Source: Nereocystis luetkeana
Taxonomy: Eukaryota > Sar > Phaeophyceae > Laminariales > Laminariaceae
DNA: 64,000 bases
Direction: 5' to 3'
Assembly: GCA_031213475.1 (NCBI GenBank)
Contig: JARUPZ010000005.1
Span: 12,781,260 to 12,845,259, forward strand
Shown one piece after another: positions 21,985 through 32,978 of this stretch. The notes under the pieces were generated by a model that did not search any database, was not told the origin of the DNA, and was given only the letters and a program-made list of their open reading frames with translations. Position numbers and translations under genes: made by a program. Every line of letters starts with the position of its first letter. Position 1 is the first letter of the stretch.

Positions 21985-23240
21985 AATGACCCTGGAAGTA
22001 CTCCTGTACTGGCAGAGAGGGCTGCCAGGGTGCCAGTTCTATCACTATTCACGTGCCTCTTCAAATAACGCCTCATTAAATAGAGGAAACCCATCGAAAT
22101 TCGCAGCATAAAGAGCAGAGAGGGCACGCGGAACAGCTACATAGAGAGGCGAGACAGGGAGACAGCGAGGGAGACCGTGAGCACGACGGACGCAGCCGCC
22201 TCAACCACCAATGGCTAGGGCTGTGTGGATCCTGACGGTGCACCTGGAGCCGAGCCCTTGGTGTAGTCGAACCCCGTCAACGCTGCTGCGGCGGCTGGTG
22301 GCTGCTGGTGCTGCTGCTGTGGAGGTCGTACCGGCTCCCAATCGAGAAGGGGGATGGACCCGGCTGAAGCAGTCGAAGCGGGAGGCGAAGCCCACAAGGC
22401 TCAAGGCATCGCGAAGGAGAATCTTGAGTAAACATTATGTTTGGAACATATTTTTTTTTCGTCACTTTGGCTTTCCAGCCTAACTCGCAGGAAGTTTTAC
22501 CCACTGCGATCTTCTTGACAAGCCTTGGTGACAGGTGTTGTTCCTTCTCCCTCCCGGCACGTGCCTTGTATTTTTATCGCACGTAGGATTCAGCATTCCC
22601 ACTGCTCGTCGATTTTAATGGAATGTAGCTAACTCACGCTCTCGCGCTTTCCGCCAATCAATTTTTTACATTCAAGAAAAAAACCCTACGAACATGCACT
22701 CGCTGAGACTTGAACCCACGAAAATCATTTTGACAGGCACGCGGACTGCCTACCAAGCCACCCCGGACTCGGGCAATAAAAATGGATATTATGAACGTTA
22801 ATATTTACATCTCTGAGGCCGCGATTTCGCGAATTGTAGCTATCCGGTATCACTCTTCAAACATGTATTTGAACCCGTGTCCCACCATTTTAGTACCTAG
22901 GATGCGTGCTGCAGTGTACCCTATTCCCGCACACTCCCGTCCATCATACATACGCTTCGCTCGCTTTTTTTGCGCTTTTTTTCATCTGTTTCTTGGTCGA
23001 TCCACCGGATTGCATTTTAAATGGTCCCAAAAAAGACGTACCAGACCTTGTTTAGCTCTATAGTGAGACCAAAACGCGTCACAACGTGCGCGCCTTCAGC
23101 CGGGCTCTCAGGGGGCACCTCCGGTGGGGCCCTCTCACCAGCCGAGGGGGAGACAGCGATCGCAGTGCACTGTTCGGGTCCGATGTGCTGGCATATGATG
23201 CAGTCAGTATACTGGCTAGAGCTACCAGGGCCCAGCCCTA
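21985..23240 (+). mobile_element. TIR element E27-like, copy with SINE insertion
   Basis: This copy is colinear with the complete element at 27082-28023. It shares GGGCTGCCAGGGTGCC, GACCGTGAGCACGA, GGCTCCCAATC, CTCTGAGGCCGC, GTGCTGCAGTGT and the right end GCTAGAGCTACCAGGGCCCA. Removing the SINE at 22446-22771 restores continuity with the sister copy. The left TIR is degraded; only GACCCTGG remains. The reading frame seen in the sister copy is broken here. Confidence 0.7.
22446..22771 (-). mobile_element. SINE family 2, full-length copy
   Basis: Read on the minus strand, the element starts with a tRNA-like head: a box A match TGGCTTGGTAGG and a box B match GGTTCAAGTCTC. It continues through GAAAGCGCGAGAGCGTGAGT, AAATCGACGAGCAGTGG, GGCACGTGCCGGGAGGGAGA and GGCTGGAAAG, and ends in an A tract (T run 22451-22459 on the plus strand). 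Three other copies share this body. Transcription would be by RNA polymerase III from the internal promoter. Confidence 0.85.
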
Positions 23241-23334
23241 CGTTTTTACGACCTCATAATGTAGCGAACCTTCCACGACACGAAACCTTCCCGGAATTCC
23301 CTGTCCAACCGCTTCACCCAACGCACTGCAGTAC

Positions 23335-23502
23335 CTGGTATCTCCATAAGATATTTCCTTCAGAATCCACCTTTGTAGCCGCTGTGTCGTAGTCTCCAGA
23401 ATTATTGCCGCCCCAGTTTCCTTTGGTAGAGCCCGCAAACACGAAAGTGTTGTTAGGCGCGATTGCTCCCGCATGCAAGACATCGTCCAAAGGAGTTCCG
23501 AC
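23335..23502 (-). CDS. Beta-propeller repeat exon (SBBP-like), 56 codons
   Basis: The exon is read on the minus strand from 23502 to 23335. It follows a pyrimidine-rich acceptor (TTTTCCTCCCCCAG) and precedes the donor TACCAG/GTACTG. It is 168 nt with phase-0 ends, exactly as for the exon at 799-966. The peptide includes NNTFVFAGSTKGNWGGNNSG, then DYDTAATKVDSEG and a terminal WRYQ, the same blade signature. It could be an earlier exon of the same minus-strand gene, with about 21.7 kb of repeat-filled intron before 1663, or a separate paralogue. Other frames here lack the motif. Confidence 0.7.
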
Positions 23503-23725
23503 CTGGGGGAGGAAAATGGAAGCGACACATATTTCTGCGATGCATTAAAATCATGGCAACAGTATTTCACACGGGGCCTCGCCCGCATCGAAGAATGCCA
23601 CCAGAGTCCGGAATTTAGCGGATCGGGGAAAAAAAATAGATAAAAACGAGGTAAGGGGGTGGGTGGTCCCGGTTTAGGGACTACTTGTCTGGGGGCTCAC
23701 ACCAGCAAAACAGCTACAGGTACAC

Positions 23726-23860
23726 TTATTCACTGGGCGGGCGTACGCAGCAGCAGTTGTGGTAGAGAGGGTGGACGGTAGGAGCGTAGGGGAGTAGGGA
23801 TTCAGCAAGTGACGACGTCGATCGCAATCTGAACAACAGCAAAGGTAGAACAAGATTGCG
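23726..23860 (+). repeat. Dispersed repeat R7, uninterrupted copy (empty site)
   Basis: The phrase ATTCACTGGGCGGGCGTACG followed by GGTAGGAGCGTAGGGGAGTA, GGGATTCAGCAAGTG and GTCGATCGCAATC is intact here. At 26390-26507 the same repeat is broken by a hAT-like element and resumes at 31535, so this copy shows the pre-insertion sequence. From 23860 to 24290 a plus-strand frame of about 125 codons is open, but I do not recognise it. Confidence 0.7.
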
Positions 23861-24289
23861 AGAGTGTTGAGAGCCCTCTTGGACTGGATTTGGGAGTCTC
23901 ACTTGGGTGCATATTATGCTGCTGTTAATAATAGTAAAATCGTGGAATACGAGTACGAACAGACTGTAGAAATTATTTGTACGTATCGGAGAAACGCTCA
24001 TACCGAAGTAGATGCAAGGATCCACGACTTTAGATACATGCTTAGGGAACCATTCTGCATAGATAGATACGGAGAACAGCCAGGCGCGAAGGAATCACAG
24101 AGGGGCGCACGAAGAAAACAAGCATCACCAGAGAGGAACGGGAAACGAGAGGAATATAACAATGCTTGGCGGGGGCGGGGGGCGGGGGGGGGGGTCCAGG
24201 TAGAAGGCCGGGGGCACCCGAAAAAAAAACGGTACTGGTAGTTACTCATTTGGTTGGTTAACTCACTCATGTTCACCTGTCACTTATAA

Positions 24290-24790
24290 GATTTTTTTGG
24301 TAGATGTACATACCAGCACTGATACTGCTACTGTTGATTGATACTACTGCTACTCTTGTACCACTACTACTCTTGTACTGTAGTTTGTACGATTGTTGCT
24401 ACTAATGATACACTAGTACTGCTACATTAACTACTTCCTCTACTACTACCACTACTGCTGCTCTTACGACTTCATATGTCAGATCATTACAACTACTAAA
24501 TAATCTGAAGTAGGTACACCATGTATACTGGACCACTACCCTAGTGGTGACGCAGTCCAATGCAAAACTGGGAACACTCGTACTATACTGCGCCTACAGG
24601 ACTACCAGTACTCCTACTGCTACTACCACTACTGCTCCTACTACCACTACTACTGCTGCTGCTACTACAACTCCTACTACTGCTGCCACATATTGTTTCG
24701 GCCACCACGGCTACTACTCCTACAACAGTCCCTCGCAATCTGAAGAACAGCATGCGAGCTATACTACTGCTGTATTGGTGGAGTGGGTTT
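24290..24790 (+). repeat. (CTA/CTG)n triplet-rich tract
   Basis: This is interrupted trinucleotide sequence made of ACTACTACTGCT and CTCCTACTACCACTACTGCT words. The threonine- or leucine-rich open frames here are products of triplet periodicity. No gene is supported. Confidence 0.7.
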
Positions 24791-24839
24791 ATGCAGACCT
24801 AGGAGAGTCAGAGGAACGAGATCAATAAGAGGGCTCGAA

Positions 24840-26390
24840 CCTGACAGAACGATTCTACGTAGCGGGGGGGGGAGGCAGGGGTAGGGGGGGGGACAAGGAG
24901 CACGAAGAAGCCGGTGGAGACCAAGACAAGAAGGATCGACTGTTGGGGCGGGTGGAGGGAATTGGGGCGAGGGGATCGTACAGCGTCCCAGAGGTGATGA
25001 TCATGCCGGACAGATGGCGACATACCGAGGATGACGGGATATATAGGCCAGGCGGTATGACAGCAAAATAGAAACGCATGCGGACGAGATACGGAAGAAA
25101 GGGGTGGGTTCCCGGTGCAATTGTCGAACAGACTTGCCAACTCAAGGGCTGTAGGAGCGGGCGGGGTGTCCGAGGAAAAGGGGGGGCAAGCCTAGTGAGA
25201 GAGTCGAGGGGGACTGGGAGGCGTGGAAAAAGGGGGCAGGGTTCGGGAGGGCCACACTCCTCGCCTCGAGAACCAATGGAGACAACCTAGGTGTAGTTGA
25301 TTGGTGAAGAAGGAGCGGAAGACAAAACAACTGAATAGCGGACAACACATATTGGTGATAGAAGGGCGATTCAGCCGGAGGGTTGAGGTACGGGGGGTGG
25401 AGGTGCATGGCGGAGAAGCGGTATGGGGAGGGGTGGGGGGGGTTTGGGGTCACCAAAACCACAGTCTATAATCAATATCACACATCAACAGACTCCGATG
25501 GAGTAAACAGAGGAGCAGGAAAGGGTTGAGTTAGGGACGACATGCTTTGTATACCTATAAAAATTAAGAGTGCTATTATATATTTCAGAGGCGGGGATGG
25601 GTGAGTCGAGGGAGCCAGCGAGGCAGGTTCCATGGGGGCATAGTACAGCAAATTCGAGGATTGGCCGACTTGAATGCAGGCAAAGGGTGGGGAAAGGAAT
25701 AGGTGGGGTGGGGGGGGTGGGCAGGAATTTAAGAGGGGGACGGGGACGCGTCATATATGTCACTCCAGATGCGGTAGGAGGGGGGAAGAAGAGGGGGTTT
25801 ACGGCAAGGGGGGCAGCACACGTAGAAGAGGGAAAAGGTTGCGGCGCCGGGCCACGGTAGGGGTGTGACAACTGCGCCTCACGCGGACCGAACCGAGGCG
25901 TGCACGGCGGGAGTGTGAAGGGAGCGCGGGGGGGCAAGTGCTCAGTGGAGCAGCGTTGTGGGGAGGGAGACGTATGCGGCAATCGTGGGGGCATGTGCAG
26001 GCACGGAGTGGGTGGTAAGAAGTGGCACCCACTTGATGGGAGGGTACGTGTGCGGAAACAGGGCTGCACACGAAATGAGGTGTAATATGGGGGGCCATAA
26101 GAGATGGCACGCACTCCAAGGAAGAACGAGTGTGCAGCAACGGGGCTGCACAATGAACGAGCCGAGATACGGAACGAGGGAGGACGTGCGCGGCTGGAAC
26201 GTGCACGGAGTGCGAGGTACGAAGTGGTGCGCACGCCCTGCGGGGGGGACGTACGCGTCAACGGGGCTGCACACGGAATACGCCGGGATTTTTGCGGCGG
26301 GGGCGCGCACACAACGGAGGGGCATGTGCGCGGTGGGGCCGGGGGTGGTTCCAGGATAGAAATATACCCGGGAAGGGCGTCACAGCGACA
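24840..26390 (+). repeat. G-skewed tract with degenerate tandem repeat
   Basis: The plus strand is dominated by G over about 1.5 kb, with many runs of five or more G. Between about 25960 and 26330 a degenerate tandem unit is visible, of the type GGGAGGRACGTRTGCGGCAA followed by CGGGGCTGCACACG, repeated five or six times at roughly 80-120 bp. The long proline-rich frame on the minus strand (26450-25485) arises because the complementary strand has few A and T and so few stops. I do not regard it as a gene. Confidence 0.6.
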
Positions 26391-27081
26391 GCACAGCTGC
26401 ACGTATTCACTGGGCAAGCACACGAGGCAGCATCGGTACAGCAGGAACAACAGCCGCAGCAGTAGTGGCAGAGGAGGTCGTTGGTAGGAGCATAGGGGAG
26501 TAGGGACTAGAGGTGGGCACCTTGGGAAAATAACACGGTTGAAACCGGGTTCTGGGAACCCAGCAGGCTTGTTCGAGTGGTCTGTTTTTGAAAAAAAAAT
26601 ACAGCGGATTATATTGCCGATTTCAACCGTTTAACTGAAAATCGGATACAACCGCGAAAAAATCGGGAGAAAACGGACAACCGGCCTTTTAAACCGGCAT
26701 AACCGGATACATTTTTTTTTTATTTTCGACAGAATAAATCATTACCGGTTTACTATTAATAGACTACACAGCAGCGGTTGCAGGACTAGTACTGGTAACT
26801 CATGCTGCGTACGTACCCGGTACCCTGGTAAGTGTTTACAACAACCAAAGCTCGGAAGCTAGCTATTGATACAAACATCCTGCCTCACGTGAGTAGCTCT
26901 CAGCCACTGCTATTAACAAAATTTTAATATGATTACTACGAATTCTATGGTGAACGTCAGAAAAAGAGATGCGCCCCGAATTATAATCTAGGTTTCAATA
27001 TTAAAAACGATTATCTCAGGCTCAGTATATTTACGAACAGAGCCAGACATGCCAGGGGATATAAATACATCCTCAAATTCC

Positions 27082-28023
27082 TACGGCTGGGCCCTGGTCC
27101 AGTATGTACTGGATGAGGGGGCTGCCAGGGTGCCACCCGCACTTTGACTATTTACGTACGTCCTACAGTAGAACCTGATTAAATAGCGGAAAACCATCAA
27201 AGTTCACGGCGTAAAGGGCAGATAGGGCACGCAGAACAGCAGGAAAGGGGGGACAAGGGGACAGGGAGGGAGACCGTGAGCACGATGGATGAAGCCGCCC
27301 CGACCCCTGACGGCTTTGGCTGCTTGAATCCTGACGGTGACCCCGAAGCCAAGCCCTTGGTGGAGTCGAGCCCCACCACTGCTGCTGCTGCGGTTTCTGC
27401 TGCTGGCGTGGAGGTTGTATCGGCTCCCAATCCAGAAGGGAGTTGGGACCGGCTGAAGCAGTTACAGCGGGACGCGAACCACACGAGGCTTAAGCCATCG
27501 CGAACGGGGATCAGAGCAATCATCTTGTTTGGAACACTCTCAATGGACATGCACGTGGATATTAGCGTCTCTGAGGCCGCCATTTCGCAAACTGTAGCTA
27601 TTCGGTATTATCGTACACTGCAGACATGTTTTGGAACCGTGTCCCACTTTTTCTGAACCTAGGCTGCGTGCTGCAGTGTGCCGTGTTTCCGCACACTCCG
27701 GTCCATCACACCGTTCGCTCGCTCTTGCTCTTTTTGTATATTATTTCTCAGTTTATTTACCACGAGATTGCTTTTGAAATGGTCTGAAGACGAGGTATTC
27801 ATTAGCTCTATTAATAGTGACGCCAAAATGCGTAAAAACGTGGGGCCGGCAAGGTGCCTCCAGCGGGGCCCTTCGAGGGCGCACCCCTAACGAGCTGGGG
27901 AGGGGCAGGGGTCACAGCTTCGCCGTCAACACCACCAGTGTACTGGTCGGGTCAAGTGTTTTTGGCTTGGGACCCAGCAAGTACATGTTGTACTTGCTAG
28001 AGCTACCAGGACCCACAGCCGTA
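27082..28023 (+). mobile_element. TIR element E27, complete copy
   Basis: The left end is TACGGCTGGGCCCTGG and the right end, reverse-complemented, is TACGGCTGTGGGTCCTGG. Flanking 8-mers are CAAATTCC (27074-27081) and CGAATTCC (28024-28031), 7 of 8 identical, as expected for hAT-type insertion. It is colinear with 21985-23240. It carries a short open frame (27285-27656) but no transposase, so it is non-autonomous. It is nested in hAT-1. Confidence 0.7.
27285..27656 (+). CDS. Short ORF inside TIR element E27, function unknown
   Basis: The ATG at 27285 opens a 123-codon frame ending at TGA 27654-27656. The first 80 residues look protein-like: MDEAAPTPDGFGCLNPDGD, an alanine-rich linker, then GSWDRLKQLQRDANHTRLKP. 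The remainder is less convincing. The homologous stretch at 22211-22430 keeps the nucleotide similarity, including GGCTGAAGCAG, but its frame is disrupted. It may be a remnant of a captured gene or of the element's own protein. I recognise no domain; expression is doubtful. Confidence 0.35.
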   Translation: MDEAAPTPDGFGCLNPDGDPEAKPLVESSPTTAAAAVSAAGVEVVSAPNPEGSWDRLKQLQRDANHTRLKPSRTGIRAIILFGTLSMDMHVDISVSEAAISQTVAIRYYRTLQTCFGTVSHFF

Positions 28024-28309
28024 CGAATTCCGCCGTATATCCTACATGACAAGTGCTACATGCCAGAGGACACACAACATCCCAAAACAACGAGCTATAT
28101 CCTACATACCAAGTTTGTAACGTAAGTATACGAAGGATGCTGCATTTTATGTGGCGATGGTTGACAAAAGTTGGTTGTCAGCTTGGTTTTGGATGGAATT
28201 GTGCTCCTCGTGAAATTGTGACACTGCCGTCTTGGGTTTTTTCGATTCATGTGCACGTTGATCATAAAGCTTTGCTGGTTTACCTGGATGCCAGGAGAGG
28301 TGTAGCAAC

Positions 28310-30211
28310 GGCCAAAATCGGGTATACCCGAGGAACTTTAAGCTAAAATAAGGTACTTTTTTAATTAATTCAGTGACTGCCGAGGCCCCGGGACGCCATC
28401 TCATTGGTCAACGCAGTAGTCTAGCTGCTGGCCACTTGTGCGCCAGGTAGACCTGATTTTGGCTACTTACCCCCCAAGAGGTACCCGATTATTGTACTCG
28501 CCTACCCGAAAATGGCCAGACGATTCAACCACAACGACCAACGACCAACTCGTGGTTCCTGCCTCTCGTCCCGACGAAGACGGGCAAGAACCATCTGTGT
28601 GATTTCCATGACTAGGTTAATTCTATACTACTGCGTTCGCTTCCTCTCTGCTGTAGCGCTGAACCAACCACACACGAACCACCGCTCTCCCTCTTCTCCC
28701 GTCTCCTCTCCCAGAATAAATTTAGCAGCCCCCTTTCTCCCCTTCTCCCCAACCAAAAGCAACCAAAAACAGCCTAAGCACAGCAGTAGTAGTCACGGAT
28801 CATGAGCGCGACGCTATCAAATTTCATGACATATACTGGTAAGGTATAATCTAGACACAAAGAGCGGGCGTTGCTATATATGGGACATTTTTCCTCATTT
28901 CTTGTCACATGCTGGAATTCTCGCGTAAAAGACGGGTTGTGTCCCACGCTATTTCCAGCACCCAAAACGAAACGTAATTTTCTTATTTTCGTCCACCCCT
29001 CGAGCCTCAAATTATCAGCAGTCAAGTTCGTACGGATAACTGATGTCGCGTTGTAGTCATCATGCATTCGGGTTCCGTTCCGTTTCTTGGGCAGTATACC
29101 TACGTATCTGTGATAAAACCACTCGTATACGAGTAAAATCTGTTGTTGTGCGTATGCGAGCCGACCTCGTCTTCACCGCAACTCTACTGCGAAGAGTTGA
29201 GGATACGTAACGGATAGATTAATCGCTCATACCCCTTGTACGAACGAATAGTTCGTCCGTCATCGTCCAACATGTTAGTGTCTTCGCCTTGCGGCAAATA
29301 TTACTCGTATTATTGTCCGAGGCGTCATCTCGTATCATGACCGTATCCTGTCGCCACGATTATTCACGCGACCATTTACGATACCAATAGGACAGGTTTT
29401 ACTCGATTATTTTTATCCCTGATACGTATTCTGCCAAAAGAAGTGAACGAACCCAGGATGCATGATGCCTACAAACGGGAAAGCAATAATTACCCATGGG
29501 GATTTGACTGCGGGGGATTTCAGGCCCGCGGGCTGGACGAAAATAAGAAAAGTGGCGTATTAGGTACTGAAAATAGCGTGGGACACACCCTGTCTTTTAC
29601 AAAAGAATACCAGCATATGTGGCCAGAAATAAGAAGAAATACTGCACAGCAATCCTCCTCTTTTTCTGGATTACACCATATTTGTAGCGAGGTTGGTAGC
29701 GTCGCTCATGCTCCGCAACTACTACTGTTGTGCTTAGGCTGATTTTGGTTGCTTTTGGTTCGGGAGAAGAGGAGACAGAGGGCTGCGCTGAAATTGGTCC
29801 GGGGGAGAAGAGGGGAGAAGAGGGAGGGAAAGGGGTGGTCTGTGTGTGGTTGGTTCAGCGCGACAGCAGTGAGAAGGCGAACGCGGTATTTGAAAGTCTA
29901 GAATTAACCTAATCATGGACATCACAATGATGGTTCTTGCTCGTCTTCGTCGGGGCGAGAGGCATGAACCCCGACGTGGTGGTTGGTCGTTGTTATCGAA
30001 TAGTGTGGCCATATTCGGGGGGGTAAACACAATAATAGGGTACATCTTGGGAGATAAGTAGCCAAAATCGGGTCTACCCGGCGCAAAAGTGGCCAGCATA
30101 GGGTGGTGGCCGGCATTGACCAATGAGATGGCGTCATGGGGCCTTCGCGGTTCCTAAAGAAAAGGTACCTGATTTTGGCCACAAAGTCGTCGGGTATACC
30201 CTATTCTGGCC
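28310..30211. mobile_element. Foldback element with arms of about 800 bp
   Basis: The left arm (28310-29140) and right arm (29395-30211) are reverse complements with many scattered differences. Shared text includes AAATCGGGTATACCCGA at the outer edge, GACGCCATCTCATTGGTCAA, ACCAACCACACACGAACCAC-like words, CCAAAAGCAACCAAAA, GTGTCCCACGCTATTT and ATCATGCATYC. A loop of about 250 bp (29141-29394) separates them. No clean target duplication is visible. All apparent ORFs in the arms are mirrored and lack domains. It is nested inside hAT-1. Confidence 0.8.
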
Positions 30212-30784
30212 ATGACTCGGATAGGTAATATGTAGGTGGTACTGGTTTAGGTGACGAGGTATCTTGAGGTGTTGGGTGTGGGCGATGCCATAGTTCATTT
30301 CTCCCCCCCATTTGTTGCGGTGGCATGTACAGGTTATAGGTGTGTCGGTCGGTGCCCTGTAGCAACGACTGTAGGGGTGGGTGAATCACTTTGCTACTAC
30401 ACGCGGAGAGCTGACTGCTGCTCTTCGATAGTCGTCGGGGGGGGGGGGACCGAAGCTAAGTCAAGCGAGAATTAAGCGATGAAATTCTCATCAGCGTTTT
30501 TTTTTGTCCCACGCAGTGCATCATCGCGAATCTCAAATAATTTCCTGTTCTCATTTTTGTCTCCCGCGATACATGCCCACGGTCCAAGCCGGCTTGGTGC
30601 GGACGTGTTGTATTGTGTGAGACCCTGCCAATAAGGGTATCACTGCTATATACCCAGGAACACCTTATTTGTGTCGAGTATACAATTGAGCTCGTGGAGC
30701 CTGCTGCACGTCCTCCATGCCTCAACTTGTGTTTAGTTTAAGCTCTACACAAATGGGTGATATATTCTACCAGGCGGTAGGCGT
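30212..30784. other. hAT-1 internal sequence, no gene
   Basis: This stretch lies between the foldback element and the R3 copy. It holds a G-rich run at about 30438-30448 and no coding region I would defend. Confidence 0.4.
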
Positions 30785-31165
30785 GTGTGTGTTCTTTATT
30801 ATGTTAAACCGTTATTTCTACCCGTCCACATCGAGAGCACAACCAGTGTCCGTTCCGATTCTTCAATCCTAGAAGAGATTAGAGTCCCGTGCTCGCAAAG
30901 CTACGCGGCTGAGATACTCTGCGTTGACATGTATGCAGTAAGCACAGTGGGTAACACAGTGTCATGTCAGCATACTGGATACGACAGGCACGACATACGC
31001 CTTCTATGGAAAATGGATACAAAACAAAAAAAAGAGATAAAAAACAACAAAAAAGGCAAATCGAAAGAAAATATGGAAGAAGAAAACTATAAGAAACAAA
31101 AGGTCGTGCCCACCCCGCAGGGACACTTGAAAACATCGAGCTGGAAAGCTGGTACAGCCGTGCTA
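30785..31165 (+). repeat. Dispersed repeat R3, copy a
   Basis: This contains the R3 sequence in order: TTAAACCGTTATTTCTACCC, ACAACCAGTGTCCG, CGATTCTTCAATCCTAGAAG, CAAAGCTACGCGGC, GGATACGACAGGCACGACAT, an A-rich stretch and GTCGTGCCCACCCCGCAGG. A plus-strand frame reading SVRSDSSILEEI is open here and in two other copies, so R3 may derive from a coding transposon, although nucleotide conservation alone could explain it. Confidence 0.7.
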
Positions 31166-31534
31166 CAGTATACTGCTGTTTCGTTCACGTATATAGATAG
31201 ACAAGGTTAAGTTATATGCATTCCATGAAATCACGTCACCCCGTACCATGAGGTGCTGTTGTTATGGCAGCGAATTCTACACTACCTCATTCTCTGGTTG
31301 CACACCACCAGTAGCTCCGAATCCACATAAGCGGCACGTATTGGAAGCAAATTTCCCGTTTGATTCAATGATATAGATGCTCTTCACTTGAACATCCGGG
31401 TTAAACCGGTTTTTCGGAAGACCGGTTGACACCGGGGGGGAAAACACGGCTTTATCCGGATTGAGTTTTCAGAATAACGCCTCGTTGTCCGGTTTTCGTT
31501 TATTTTTTGTTTTCACCCTAGGTGCCCATCTCCA

Positions 31535-32460
31535 GGACGGATACAGTAAGTGGCAACATCGATCGCAGTGCCCCCCTACCCACCCACACGAATGCGTGAG
31601 GGAGAGGGGCGGGAGACAGAGGGGGGGGGGGGGGGTTGACTATTTGGGTTGCCTGACAGGGTGGGGGGCCGGCCGCGTACATCAGCTAAAATGGGAGACG
31701 GGGGAGATGGGCAAGGGCGGGATTGACGAGGGAGATCCGTCGCAGTCTCACGCACCTACCCCGTGGGCGACACAGTATACTAATAAATACGCAATGGTCG
31801 TGAAGAGTATACCAAAGTCGATATCTGTAGCAGGTAACGCTGTGTAGCCGCGACCACACAATTATGTTGTACAGGCATGGCCATGTTGTATTTTGTCATG
31901 GACCTAATGTTTTTAGCCGGCTTGCTCAATGAAATGAATCGAACACGGTAATAACCGAACAAAGGAATACAATCCAAACAACGTAATATAACTTGCGCAT
32001 GCCACTGTATGCCGAAGAAATGGCGTCAAGTGATACCTCAAGAATTGGGCTGCGAATGTGTGACGGCTGATAACAATAACGTTTTTGTCAGGGGGAGGTA
32101 TCGCCTATATTACTGATACGCACCTGAACGAATCCTACGCGTTTCGCACTACTATACATTCAGGTCACTGCGAAACCTGAGGCCTTTTGAGAGCACTTTA
32201 CAGCTAATCTCCCCCCTACATCTACTTCGCACGGGTATCGCAGTGGACAATCTCCAGTAGGTTAATCCCTGTCGTGTTTCCCTTTGGTGCCGTGTAGTTC
32301 AGATCCAAGCATGGATCTGCACAATATTTAGTGAGACTGAAACATACATAAACATCACAACAAGGTTAACCACCGTCGAACATACGGTTCCGCCATCAAT
32401 CCTCATTTGGAATACGAGTGGAACCCGTTGGGTCGAAAGCGTGCTGGTACTGATTTCATG
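31535..32460. other. R7 remainder and unassigned sequence
   Basis: The first 40 bases complete repeat R7 after the hAT-1 insertion. A G run of 14-15 occurs at about 31621-31635. Beyond that I see no gene, RNA or repeat. Confidence 0.4.
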
Positions 32461-32475
32461 CGATTAACACCAGGG

Positions 32476-32532
32476 GGTGCACCAAACTGTTATACGAGTA
32501 CGTAGTGCACCAAACTGGTATTGGAGTACGTA
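32476..32532 (+). repeat. Short tandem duplication
   Basis: GTGCACCAAACTG and the following GAGTACGTAG occur twice in succession (from about 32476 and 32505), giving a period of about 29 bp. Confidence 0.6.
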
Positions 32533-32978
32533 GCGGTTTCTTTGAGAGTATCTCGACTCATTTCGAGGCGAGGAAACTACCACGACAATTTCGCAGATCG
32601 AACGTGAAGAACCCAACTTATTCCTGGAAAACAGACTGCAACACATTCGAAATTTTCTACCGCGTTATGCTTTTTTTTTTTATCATAAAGCTCTCGAAGT
32701 CGGCCTCAAGAGGTAGCTCGAGTGTCCCTTGTATCAAATTCAAAGTGACGAGCAATGGTCACTGCAATCGTCCCCATTGTCAAGCATCGACGTTCAGGGG
32801 GCTAAAGTAGCCCCAGAAAGAAACGAACCACGAGGGATAACCATTCCTGCTTTGAGCAGATGTATCGGGCTTCCTCGGTTGTTGTTTTCAAGATTGTATT
32901 GTCCTCTGATTAACTACCACTACTACTACTGTACGTAAAATATTCTGAATGATGTAGCACGATCCGTAGCTCTGACTG

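Larger units (their letters stand above)
26508..31534. mobile_element. hAT-like element hAT-1, filled with nested insertions
   Basis: The left end is TAGAGGTGGGCACCTTGGG; the right end, reverse-complemented, is TGGAGATGGGCACCTAGGG (16 of 19 match). Flanking 8-mers are GTAGGGAC (26500-26507) and GGACGGAT (31535-31542), and the empty paralogous site at about 23793-23800 reads GTAGGGAT. Both ends carry CCGG-rich subterminal words (AAACCGG, ACCGGTT, CCGGATA). Inside lie a 942-bp TIR element, a 1.9-kb foldback element and an R3 copy; the remaining sequence shows no transposase. It is a non-autonomous or decayed element. Confidence 0.7.

Noticed and set aside
24544..24828. Threonine-rich protein frame
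   Set aside because: It is a triplet microsatellite tract (ACT/CTA), open in several frames.
25485..26450. 321-codon minus-strand open frame, proline- and arginine-rich
   Set aside because: It lies opposite a G-skewed, partly tandem-repeated tract where stops are rare; no domain and no plausible start context.
28310..30211. Long terminal repeats of a retrotransposon
   Set aside because: The paired arms are inverted, not direct, and no primer binding site or polypurine tract is visible.
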